NCBI GenBank assembly: GCA_903845455.1
Contig: CAIMXN010000076.1
Location: 1 to 17,033 of the forward strand
Length of the DNA: 17,033 nucleotides
Direction of reading: 5' to 3'
Source of the DNA: an uncultured beta proteobacterium
GTDB lineage: Bacteria; Pseudomonadota; Gammaproteobacteria; Burkholderiales; Burkholderiaceae
Below the pieces are notes generated by a model. The model was not told where the DNA came from. It saw only the letters and a list, made by a program, of their open reading frames with translations, and searched no databases. Every line of letters starts with the position of its first letter. Position 1 is the first letter of the stretch. Positions 1-5,916 of this stretch are shown here, piece by piece. Position numbers and translations under genes: made by a program.

Positions 1-68
1 GAGCCGAGGTCTACTGCTGCAACAAGATCTGCATCATTGGACCGAAAGTCGACTGGATTGGCTGCCAA
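1..68 (-). CDS. ppx: Exopolyphosphatase, Ppx/GppA family (N-terminus only, runs off the left edge)
   Basis: Only about 22 codons are in the window. The minus-strand translation ends in DLVAAVDLGS, the beta-strand and first phosphate loop that open Ppx/GppA phosphatases of the actin/Hsp70 fold, which normally continue NSFRL. These enzymes release orthophosphate from the ends of polyphosphate. The frame is closed upstream by a TAA, and no ATG or GTG lies between that stop and the motif. The best start is therefore the TTG at 66-68, preceded by AGGGAA at a fitting distance; an ATT just before it is less likely. Ppx commonly sits after phoR-ppk in Burkholderiales, and phoR lies on the same strand further right, which supports the call. 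The identification rests on a short but characteristic segment. Confidence 0.72.
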   Translation of the reverse strand, partial: MAANPVDFRSNDADLVAAVDLG

Positions 69-108
69 AATATTCCCTATGGAAAGATACGCTTATTGAA
101 TATGTCTA

Positions 109-130
109 TTTTAAGTAAGAAGCATGACAA
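109..130 (-). promoter_or_regulatory. Possible half PhoB box upstream of ppx
   Basis: On the minus strand the 11-mer TTGTCATGCTT (120-130) is followed by CTTACTTAAAA. The first unit matches the PhoB half-site CTGTCATAAAT at its core and is identical to the first repeat of the triple box at 1948-1958. The second unit matches the core at only about 4 of 7 positions. It lies about 50 bp upstream of the proposed ppx TTG. Weak as a full box. Confidence 0.35.
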
Positions 131-167
131 ATTCATGAAATCACAAGCTAGTCTACTGCGTAAGGGG

Positions 168-374
168 CTAGGCAGCTAAATTTTGCTCAGAACTAGAGCA
201 AGCTACATCCCCATAACTGCAGAATATGCAGCAATCGCTAGACTTAGTTTTCAGGATGCCATTACACGCAGGGCAGCGATAAAGTTGTTGTGAGGATCCC
301 TGAGGAATCTCAACAGCCTCAGTAGCCTTGCAATGGGGGCAAGTAATGACAGAGTTCAATATTTTGGTTTTCAC
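168..374 (-). CDS. Small GDCCVxC-type cysteine-rich protein
   Basis: A 68-residue protein if the GTG at 374 is used, or 63 if the TTG at 359 is used. Neither has a good ribosome binding site, so the start is uncertain. The body has two CPxC pairs (CPHC and CPAC), then SDCCIFCSYGDVAC near the C-terminus. This matches the small family whose hallmark is GDCCVFCSYG followed by a further Cys, usually annotated as a GDCCVxC-domain putative heavy-metal chaperone. Here Ser replaces the first Gly. The closely spaced cysteines suggest binding of zinc or another soft metal; the function is unproven. The open frame continues upstream into the 3' end of the DUF2252 gene, but that part has no family character. 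It lies 79 bp after the DUF2252 stop on the same strand and may be cotranscribed with it. Confidence 0.68.
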   Translation of the reverse strand: MKTKILNSVITCPHCKATEAVEIPQGSSQQLYRCPACNGILKTKSSDCCIFCSYGDVACSSSEQNLAA

Positions 375-453
375 AAGCAAATAGTGAACTGCAAATATTT
401 CAGGGATAAGACAGCAGTCTTCAGCAGCAATCCCCGAATCCCAGAAGAAACCC

Positions 454-1872
454 CTACAAAGTCTTTTTCTTAGCAGCCTTGAGCTTGCCCGATTTAACCG
501 CTTCACAAAATAGAGCATAGTCAGCCTTATTTTGTTTTGCATAGGCTTTTGCGAACGCATACAGGGCCTTATCTAGCTCCTTAGACCCACCACAGTATCC
601 AGCAATCATCGCAGCATCTCCTGAGCGTGCATGACCTAAGGCAAGCGCCCACCCAAACAACTTTGCATAATCAGGGAAGTTTTGTAGTGATACCTCGCCA
701 GGCCCAAGAGCAATCCCACCCTTCATATCACGCAACTGCCTTAAATAGAAGTCTTGGGTATTTCCAACGGCGCCATAGTTTAAGAAGATATCTGGTGCAC
801 CTTGCAAAAGTCGTTGACCCGCAACCACGCGGTGCCCCATATTTGGATATAGAGAATCTCCCAGATAAGGTGTTAAAACCGATTTTTGAGCTTCTTTGTA
901 TTGCATAAATAAGGGATCGTTTTCACTATCCCCCTCAAAATAGAGGACCATGCAGTTTGTACCCACACTGCCAACCCCAACCACTTTTCTTGCAAAATCT
1001 TTGAGATAGTAGCGTTCGAATAGAACCTGCCTATCTGCCAACAAGGTACTTGAGTAATTCAGAAGCGCCTTATTAATGAGATGTTTTAAGGACTGGCCAT
1101 AAGTATTTTTAGAAAAATGCTCTATCAATGGTGGTCTATTAATAATTTTTCTGTTCTTGCCAACCAAGGTTGTGAGTTTCTCCAGCACTTGAATATTCCC
1201 TTGTCCTTTGGTCTCCTTGAGGTAAGCGTCTAGCTTTTGCTGGTGACTCTTGCTGAAAAACTTGCGGATATCCTTCTCGCCAATAAACTGCTGCGCCAAA
1301 TCGAGGTATGGCATTTGTGCATATTGAGCCATACGCTTCTGATATTCCGAAGTGATACGGTGTACCAATTTTTTACTGAGAATCTCATCTCCACCCATGC
1401 TTTCACAAGCAATCACAGCACTCGATACCAGACGCTTGATATCCCACTCCCAACTTCCTGGAAGGGTTTCATCAAAATCATTGATCCCAAAAACCAGCCG
1501 ATGCTCTGCCGTACCGAATAAGCCAAAATTCGATACATGCATGTCACCACAAAGCTGCACAGTAATATTGGTAGTCGGCTGATTTGCGAGATCCTGGGCC
1601 ATAATCGCGGCACCACCTCGGTAAAAGGCAAATGGAGACTGCAACATTCGCTCATAGCGAATGGGAATCAAAGAGGCAATACGGCTCTTAGCCTGTTGCT
1701 CAAGCACCTCAACAGGACTCATGCGATTCTTGGGTGGGGTATAAACCCCCTGCTCTGCAAGTGGCAACTTTTTACGCAATGCTCTGCCATCAGCAACACG
1801 CTTTTTAATGCTAGGGCGAGGATCCTTAAATGACTCTACAGAATTGAGGACTGCAACTTTAGGAACAGCCAT
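454..1872 (-). CDS. DUF2252 family protein (kinase-like fold)
   Basis: A 472-residue protein of the DUF2252 family. Motifs in order are FAFYRGGA (81-88), GDMHVSNFG (109-117) and NDFDET (131-136), followed by WEWDIKRL. GDxHxxN followed by a DFD motif resembles the catalytic and metal-binding loops of aminoglycoside-phosphotransferase-like kinases, so a phosphotransferase role is plausible, but no substrate is known. The C-terminus is lysine-rich (KKK near the end). The start chosen is ATG at 1872, reading MAVPKV, because GAGG lies five bases upstream; an in-frame ATG at 1917 lacks such a site. It is divergent from the STAS operon, and the triple PhoB-type box lies between them. No signal peptide or membrane segment is visible, so it is probably cytoplasmic. 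Confidence 0.85.
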   Translation of the reverse strand: MAVPKVAVLNSVESFKDPRPSIKKRVADGRALRKKLPLAEQGVYTPPKNRMSPVEVLEQQAKSRIASLIPIRYERMLQSPFAFYRGGAAIMAQDLANQPTTNITVQLCGDMHVSNFGLFGTAEHRLVFGINDFDETLPGSWEWDIKRLVSSAVIACESMGGDEILSKKLVHRITSEYQKRMAQYAQMPYLDLAQQFIGEKDIRKFFSKSHQQKLDAYLKETKGQGNIQVLEKLTTLVGKNRKIINRPPLIEHFSKNTYGQSLKHLINKALLNYSSTLLADRQVLFERYYLKDFARKVVGVGSVGTNCMVLYFEGDSENDPLFMQYKEAQKSVLTPYLGDSLYPNMGHRVVAGQRLLQGAPDIFLNYGAVGNTQDFYLRQLRDMKGGIALGPGEVSLQNFPDYAKLFGWALALGHARSGDAAMIAGYCGGSKELDKALYAFAKAYAKQNKADYALFCEAVKSGKLKAAKKKTL

Positions 1873-1947
1873 GATTACCTCGTTAAATATGTACTTTGAT
1901 ATTAAACCTTTCAACATAATGCATAGTAGACATTCAATAGGGAAAAA

Positions 1948-1998
1948 TTGTCATGCTTTTGTCATATATTAGTCATATATCAATGTTATTTTTATAAA
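1948..1998 (+). promoter_or_regulatory. Triple 11-bp PhoB box and -10 for the STAS operon
   Basis: Three head-to-tail 11-mers abut exactly: TTGTCATGCTT (1948-1958), TTGTCATATAT (1959-1969) and TAGTCATATAT (1970-1980). Each carries the TGTCAT/AGTCAT core of the PhoB half-site, whose known arrangement is CTGTCAT plus four A/T-rich bases repeated every 11 bp. A TATAAA at 1993-1998 lies about 12 bp after the last repeat, the spacing expected when PhoB replaces the -35 contact. The STAS ATG follows at 2024. Orientation favours the plus-strand operon; an effect on divergent DUF2252 cannot be excluded. Confidence 0.75.
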
Positions 1999-2023
1999 AA
2001 TATTGAGAAACGGAGTCCAAGTA

Positions 2024-2362
2024 ATGGAACTTAATTTTGAGTCCCTACCAAACGGAGTTGATTTAATTAATCTTTCTGGAAAAATGGATTTAGCAGGTGC
2101 TCAGCAAATCGATTTACGCTTTAATGCCATTGCAGGTAAATCCCATAAAGTGATTGTGAATTTTGAAAATGTCAATTTTTTAGCTTCTATGGGTATTCGC
2201 ACTCTCATTATGGCGGCGAAAACAATCCAATTGAAAGGCGGAAAAATGGTCATTCTGAAGCCCAATGCCGATGTGGAATCAGTTTTGGTTGGAAGTGGTA
2301 CCGATACCTTTATTCCAATCTACCAAGATCTAGACACCGCCATCTCGTCTGTCAATATTTGA
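2024..2362 (+). CDS. STAS-domain anti-sigma factor antagonist (RsbV/SpoIIAA-like)
   Basis: A 112-residue single STAS domain. It starts with a beta-strand pair and the GKMDLAGAQQ segment equivalent to G.lD...a of SpoIIAA/RsbV. The phosphorylation loop reads FLASMGIRTL, with Ser55 in the position of the serine that partner kinases phosphorylate (DS[ST]G in Bacillus). Here the preceding Asp is Ala and the following Ser/Thr is Met. The start is ATG at 2024 with GGAG eight bases upstream; the frame extends to a TTG at 2003 without support. It is the first gene of a three-gene operon with the kinase (18-bp gap) and the phosphatase, the classic set for partner switching. Unphosphorylated STAS would bind the kinase and free the kinase's other target. 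It is probably induced from the PhoB box upstream. Confidence 0.88.
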   Translation: MELNFESLPNGVDLINLSGKMDLAGAQQIDLRFNAIAGKSHKVIVNFENVNFLASMGIRTLIMAAKTIQLKGGKMVILKPNADVESVLVGSGTDTFIPIYQDLDTAISSVNI

Positions 2363-2380
2363 ATTGCCCAATTCAAATAC

Positions 2381-2845
2381 ATGAATGTGGATAGTTCAAA
2401 CATAATCGTTTCAGCTGACTTAGCTGATCTTGAGCAAATTTGCCAATGGGTAGATCAGCTCGGCAATCGTTGGGAACTGCCACATAACACTCTATTTGCA
2501 ATCCAACTGTGCTGCGAAGAAGGATTCTCCAATGTGGCTCGCCATGGATCGATTCACAAAGATCAAGACCATTCAGAATCAAATCAAGTATTGCTAAAGC
2601 TCAACCTGAAAGAGGATGAGGTTAATCTAGAAATCGAAGATCAGGGTATTCCATTTAACCCCTTGACCATGCCGCCTCCCCAGACACCAAAATCAATCGA
2701 TGAAGTCAAAGTTGGTGGCCTGGGGGTTCATCTGATGAAGAAGTTCTCTAGTAAAATAAACTATGAACGGCGCGGTCATTTAAATCACCTTTCCATTCAT
2801 TTCTCACTTTTCTCACCCACCAACTCTCTCGCTAGCACCCACTAA
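2381..2845 (+). CDS. Anti-sigma-type serine kinase, HATPase_c_2 (RsbW/SpoIIAB-like)
   Basis: A 154-residue GHKL-fold ATPase. The N box is EEGFSNVARHG (Glu47 to Asn51, the E-x3-N that holds Mg-ATP), the G1 box is EDQGIPFNP (Asp87, Gly89), and the G2 box is GGLGVHLMKKF (112-122). No DHp or sensor domain is present, so it is the RsbW class that phosphorylates a STAS serine and binds a sigma factor or another output protein, not a two-component kinase. About 15 residues rich in Pro and Ser (PPPQTPKS) lie between the G1 and G2 boxes, where the ATP lid sits. The ATG has no clear Shine-Dalgarno sequence and follows the STAS stop by 18 bp, so translational coupling is likely. No sigma factor gene lies nearby, so the output target is unknown. 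Confidence 0.88.
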   Translation: MNVDSSNIIVSADLADLEQICQWVDQLGNRWELPHNTLFAIQLCCEEGFSNVARHGSIHKDQDHSESNQVLLKLNLKEDEVNLEIEDQGIPFNPLTMPPPQTPKSIDEVKVGGLGVHLMKKFSSKINYERRGHLNHLSIHFSLFSPTNSLASTH

Positions 2846-2858
2846 ATTTAGCATTAAG

Positions 2859-4199
2859 ATGACTGCCTCTCCAATACCTCAGAAATTAGGAGAGATTAGC
2901 GCTCTATGGCAGGCTGTTTTAACTACTCAAGGTACTTTGGGGGCAATTGAAAAACTCTTTTTAGAAAATAAAGATCTTCCGGCCTGCATTATTAAAGCTG
3001 GCCTCGATGTTGTTGGCATCTTTTCTAGAAATGCTTTTGCTGAAGTATTAAGTCGCCCATTTGCGCGCGAAGTATATATCAAGCGCACCATTGCCAATCT
3101 TGTTGAAATCGGCATTGTCGACACTGCTCCATTAGTACTTCCTGCCGAAATGGATGTAGCTGCAGGTGTTGAAGCGGCACTTTCAAGATCTTCTGCACTT
3201 GCACATGAACCAGTTATCGTCGTGAAAGATGGTATCTCACTGATTTTAGAAATAGATACCTTACTACGCATTCAATCAGCGCTCTTGCAAGAAACCATTA
3301 GCACCAAAGATAAATTACTTCAGGAAGTACAGCGTTCAGCAGACGAACTCAGAAACGCCCGAGATCTACTCCTCAAATCAGAAGAGCACCTTGAAGGTGA
3401 AGTTCTAAAACGCACACTTGAGCTTGAAAAAATAAACAGTAACTTAGTACACCGACAAAAACAGATTGATGAAGAGTTAATTGTTGCAAGAACATTACAA
3501 CAATCAATCCTACCTACTTCACTGCCTACGCACCCGGCCTATGAAGGGCATGCTTTTATGCGCGCTGCCAGAATGATTGGTGGGGACTTCTACGATGCTT
3601 TTGCATTAGACGAGCATCGGATAGGATTTATCGTAGCCGATATTAGCGGTAAAGGTGTTCCTGCTGCTTTGTTTATGGTGTTAGTGCGTTCGGTATTTCA
3701 AGAGCTAGCACAACAGGCTGTATCCCCTTCTGCATGTCTTGCTCAAGCAAATGCAAAAATTTGCGCCCGCAATCCACTATCGTTATTTGTAACGCTGGTG
3801 TACGGTGTACTAGATAACCGCACTGGTGAGTTTGTATTTTGCAATGGCGGTCATCTGATGCCCTATATTTTGCTAAGTGGTGGCGCAATTGAACAACTGA
3901 CACAACGTCCATCACCTTTGGTAGGTCTACTAGATAATGCGACTTATACAGAACATACTGTCACACTTGCAGCGGGTGATCGTCTTTTATTAATCACCGA
4001 TGGTGTTACTGAGTGTTTTAATAGTGATGATGAGGTTTTTGGGGAAATGCGTTTACTACACATTTTACAAAATTCACATTCTCTTACTATTAAGGAATTG
4101 CTAGGGGAAATTGACTTAAGTTTAGAAAAGTTTTCTAAAAATATCCCTGCCTCAGACGATGTGACTGCCCTAGCGATTCATTACCTAGGTATGCCTTGA
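2859..4199 (+). CDS. PP2C-type SpoIIE/RsbU phosphatase with N-terminal CBS-like sensor
   Basis: A 446-residue protein in three parts. Residues about 38-145 resemble a CBS pair of the type attached to some GGDEF/EAL proteins: two repeats, the first around GIFSRNAFAEVLSRPFAR and the second around EPVIVVKDGISLILEIDTLL. Residues about 145-215 are charged and heptad-like, probably a coiled-coil signalling helix. Residues 215-446 are the SpoIIE/PP2C phosphatase, with metal-binding motifs GGDFYD (241-246), VADISGKGVPAA (259-270), NGGH, ITDG (379-382) and SDDVTA (432-437). Its expected job is to remove phosphate from the STAS serine when the N-terminal domain senses a ligand, possibly a nucleotide as is typical of CBS pairs. 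It starts 13 bp after the kinase stop and is the third gene of the operon. No membrane segment is seen. Confidence 0.88.
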   Translation: MTASPIPQKLGEISALWQAVLTTQGTLGAIEKLFLENKDLPACIIKAGLDVVGIFSRNAFAEVLSRPFAREVYIKRTIANLVEIGIVDTAPLVLPAEMDVAAGVEAALSRSSALAHEPVIVVKDGISLILEIDTLLRIQSALLQETISTKDKLLQEVQRSADELRNARDLLLKSEEHLEGEVLKRTLELEKINSNLVHRQKQIDEELIVARTLQQSILPTSLPTHPAYEGHAFMRAARMIGGDFYDAFALDEHRIGFIVADISGKGVPAALFMVLVRSVFQELAQQAVSPSACLAQANAKICARNPLSLFVTLVYGVLDNRTGEFVFCNGGHLMPYILLSGGAIEQLTQRPSPLVGLLDNATYTEHTVTLAAGDRLLLITDGVTECFNSDDEVFGEMRLLHILQNSHSLTIKELLGEIDLSLEKFSKNIPASDDVTALAIHYLGMP

Positions 4200-4244
4200 G
4201 CAATCATTGAGTCCTCTCTACAGCCTTACCAAATAGTCTTTAGG

Positions 4245-4262
4245 CTGTCATTTGAATGGCAT
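4245..4262 (+). promoter_or_regulatory. Putative PhoB box upstream of the second pstS
   Basis: CTGTCATTTGA (4245-4255) is followed at once by ATGGCATACAC. The first core matches the PhoB half-site CTGTCAT perfectly and the second at 5 of 7. The box lies about 40 bp before the ATG at 4303. A weak -10 (TTTAGT, in TGCTTTAGT) follows. Its left edge overlaps the right arm of an inverted repeat, ACAGCCT (4220-4226) and AGGCTGT (4242-4248), which could form a hairpin in read-through RNA from the phosphatase gene, though without a T-run. Confidence 0.5.
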
Positions 4263-4302
4263 ACACTAATGCTTTAGTGCTAACACCCTAGAAAGCCTCT
4301 TA

Positions 4303-5313
4303 ATGGATCTTCAGCAATCTTTAGTAGCGCTTTTCTGCTGCATTACCCTACCCGCTCTAGCGACCGATATCACTGGCGCTGGAGCCTCATTTCCATACCC
4401 GCTCTATTCTAAATGGGCTGAAACCTATAGGGCGAAGACTGGCGTAAAGGTCAACTACCAATCCATCGGCTCTTCGGGTGGTCTTAAACAAATTAAGGAA
4501 AAGACCGTCAGCTTTGCTGCTTCGGATTACCCTCTGAAATATGAAGACTTGCAAAATGAAGGGCTCATCCAGTTTCCGGCAATTATTGGTGGAGTTGTGC
4601 CCATTGTGAATATTACTGGTGTTAAGCCAGGCCAATTAAGGCTCACGGGGCTTGTCTTGGCCGATATCTTCATGGGAGAAATCGTGCGCTGGGATGATCC
4701 AAGAATCCAATTACTGAACCCTGAACTCAAGCTTCCTCCAAAACCCATTACTGTAGTTCATCGCGCTGATGGATCAGGCACTACTGCAGTTTTTGTAGAC
4801 TATCTTTCAAAAGTGAGTTCGAAATGGAAAAACACTATAGGTGCTGGACCTACTGTGAAATGGCTTGCTGACAGTTCCATTGGGGGAAAGGGCAATGAGG
4901 GAGTTGCCTCAACGGTCCGTCGTATCAATAATACGGTTGGCTATGTTGAATACTCTTACATTAAAAAAAATAATCTCAGCCATATACAACTCTTGAATTC
5001 TAATGGGAACTTCGTTCAACCTAGTGATGCTGGATTTAGCGCAGCCTCAGCAGGTACTGACTGGACAAAAATCCCGGGAATGGGTGCTTTCATTACCAAT
5101 GCTACAGGAGAAAAATCTTGGCCCATTACCGCTGCTTCTTTTATTTTGCTATATAAAAATTCTGATAATCATGCAGCTAGTGCAGAAGTCTTACGTTTTT
5201 TTGATTTTGGATTTCAGCACGGTCAAGCCATTGCGCGCAGTTTAGACTATGTTCCACTACCAGACAGCACCACTGAATTCATTAGAAAATCAGTTTGGAA
5301 TCAAGTTCAGTGA
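4303..5313 (+). CDS. pstS2: Second phosphate-binding protein, PstS family (orphan copy)
   Basis: A 336-residue periplasmic phosphate-binding protein of the PstS family, clearly paralogous to the operon copy at 15269-16297 over the whole mature length. Phosphate ligands known from E. coli PstS are kept: GASFPYP at the N-terminus, SIGSSGG, ASDYPL (the Asp56 equivalent), and HRADGSGTT (Arg135, Ser139, Gly140, Thr141 equivalents). The signal peptide is short and ends ALA before TDITGAG. Its first residues, MDLQQ, have no Lys or Arg, which is unusual for a Sec signal. No alternative upstream start is available in frame. It has no pstCAB of its own and probably feeds the PstCAB transporter encoded 8 kb away, or serves as a phosphate sensor. 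A Pho-like box lies just upstream. Confidence 0.92.
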   Translation: MDLQQSLVALFCCITLPALATDITGAGASFPYPLYSKWAETYRAKTGVKVNYQSIGSSGGLKQIKEKTVSFAASDYPLKYEDLQNEGLIQFPAIIGGVVPIVNITGVKPGQLRLTGLVLADIFMGEIVRWDDPRIQLLNPELKLPPKPITVVHRADGSGTTAVFVDYLSKVSSKWKNTIGAGPTVKWLADSSIGGKGNEGVASTVRRINNTVGYVEYSYIKKNNLSHIQLLNSNGNFVQPSDAGFSAASAGTDWTKIPGMGAFITNATGEKSWPITAASFILLYKNSDNHAASAEVLRFFDFGFQHGQAIARSLDYVPLPDSTTEFIRKSVWNQVQ

Positions 5314-5340
5314 TGTATTCAAAAAGAATTACCGCTACTT

Positions 5341-5538
5341 TTACTTCTTCTTTTTCTTATCTTTTTTAGATTCTTTTTTTAACTTCTCTGGTTTGCCATT
5401 GGAATAAACACACCATTTTCTAATTTCTTCGAATAACTCATCCAAGTCCTCATAAGCCAAAGACTTGAAATCTAGAAGGCTGATATGCCCTTCTTCTTGC
5501 AGTTTTTTTACAGCATCTTTGTACTCGAAAGTAGACAT
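5341..5538 (-). CDS. Hypothetical small acidic protein with lysine-rich tail
   Basis: Not recognised. It has 65 residues: residues 1-45 look like a compact helical domain rich in Asp and Glu (DFKSLAYEDLDELFEEIRKW), followed by a hydrophilic tail ending ESKKDKKKKK. No signal peptide or membrane segment. The composition of the first part looks like a real protein, not an antisense shadow, and no other gene occupies the stretch. There is no evident Shine-Dalgarno sequence before the ATG at 5538; a TATAAA (5556-5561 on the minus strand) would give a very short leader. It converges on pstS2 with a 27-bp gap. The tail of Lys mixed with Ser, Glu and Asp could bind nucleic acid or polyphosphate, but that is speculation. 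Confidence 0.55.
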   Translation of the reverse strand: MSTFEYKDAVKKLQEEGHISLLDFKSLAYEDLDELFEEIRKWCVYSNGKPEKLKKESKKDKKKKK

Positions 5539-5746
5539 ATGAAGAATTTTTCTCTTTTATAGAATAAAACAACGAATCTACTATATCAGTGAAATATGAC
5601 AATCTGTAAATTCTATTAGCGAGATTAATATATCAACATTGCCTGCAATCTTTGAAGGTAGTCTCATTATTTAGATCTAAATGGCGCAGTAATCGCCCCT
5701 TAAAACCAAGGCATTCAAAATCAGAATTTTCAATTGAGAGGAGTTT
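5539..5746. other. AT-rich intergenic region with a weak Pho-like site
   Basis: This is 208 bp between the start of the small minus-strand gene and the candidate leader ORF before mgtC. The one notable element is, on the minus strand, TTGTCATATTT (5592-5602) followed by CACTGATATAG. The first unit matches the PhoB half-site well, the second poorly (4 of 7). It points toward the small protein gene. No RNA gene or convincing hairpin terminator is seen. Confidence 0.4.
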
Positions 5747-5902
5747 TTGATAAAGTACTCAGATCCAGGTCATTTAAAGCCTAATATGGGGGTTAAAGTT
5801 CCAGTATTAATCCTAAAAGTGTGGGAAGCGACAATCAAGAGGATTGATCTCCATCAAGAAAATTACCAATTAGTGACATCGTTCAGTTACAAACTACTTT
5901 AA
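5747..5902 (+). CDS. Candidate 51-codon small ORF / leader peptide upstream of mgtC
   Basis: Starting at TTG 5747 the frame encodes 51 residues (roughly MIKYSDPGHLKPNMGVKVPV, then LILKVWEATIKRIDLHQENY and SFSYKLL) and ends with TAA at 5900-5902, 14 bp before the mgtC ATG. The frame is closed upstream by TGA at 5735. GAGAGGAG (5736-5743) is the strongest Shine-Dalgarno sequence in this stretch and has no other evident start to serve; pairing through its GAGG leaves five bases to the TTG. An internal ATG at 5786 would give 38 residues. No family is recognised, and the ORF could be a leader peptide coupled to mgtC translation, as mgtM and mgtP are in Salmonella (analogy only). Short length and a non-ATG start keep confidence moderate. 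Confidence 0.42.
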   Translation: MIKYSDPGHLKPNMGVKVPVLILKVWEATIKRIDLHQENYQLVTSFSYKLL

Positions 5903-5916
5903 AGAGATTTTGCCCC

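Noticed and set aside
1..179. Open plus-strand frames to the left edge, ending at 118 and 179
   Set aside because: They look like possible C-termini, but neither matches a family I recognise, and the minus strand there encodes the characteristic DLVAAVDLGS start of Ppx with a ribosome site.
375..560. Upstream extension of the cysteine-rich ORF to an ATG at 560
   Set aside because: It overlaps the 3' end of the DUF2252 gene on the same strand, has no family character, and the conserved domain begins only near 359-374.
627..908. Open plus-strand frame of 93 codons inside DUF2252
   Set aside because: It is antisense to a well-supported gene, with no ribosome site or recognisable protein motifs; the same applies to the other antisense frames inside DUF2252, phoU, pstA, pstC and pstS.
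1948..1980. CRISPR or satellite repeat
   Set aside because: The three 11-bp units abut without spacers and match the PhoB half-site, so a regulatory array is the simpler reading.
5541..5916. Mg2+ riboswitch (M-box or ykoK type) before mgtC
   Set aside because: The conserved core elements of these riboswitches could not be found, and part of the region is better explained by the small ORF with a ribosome site.
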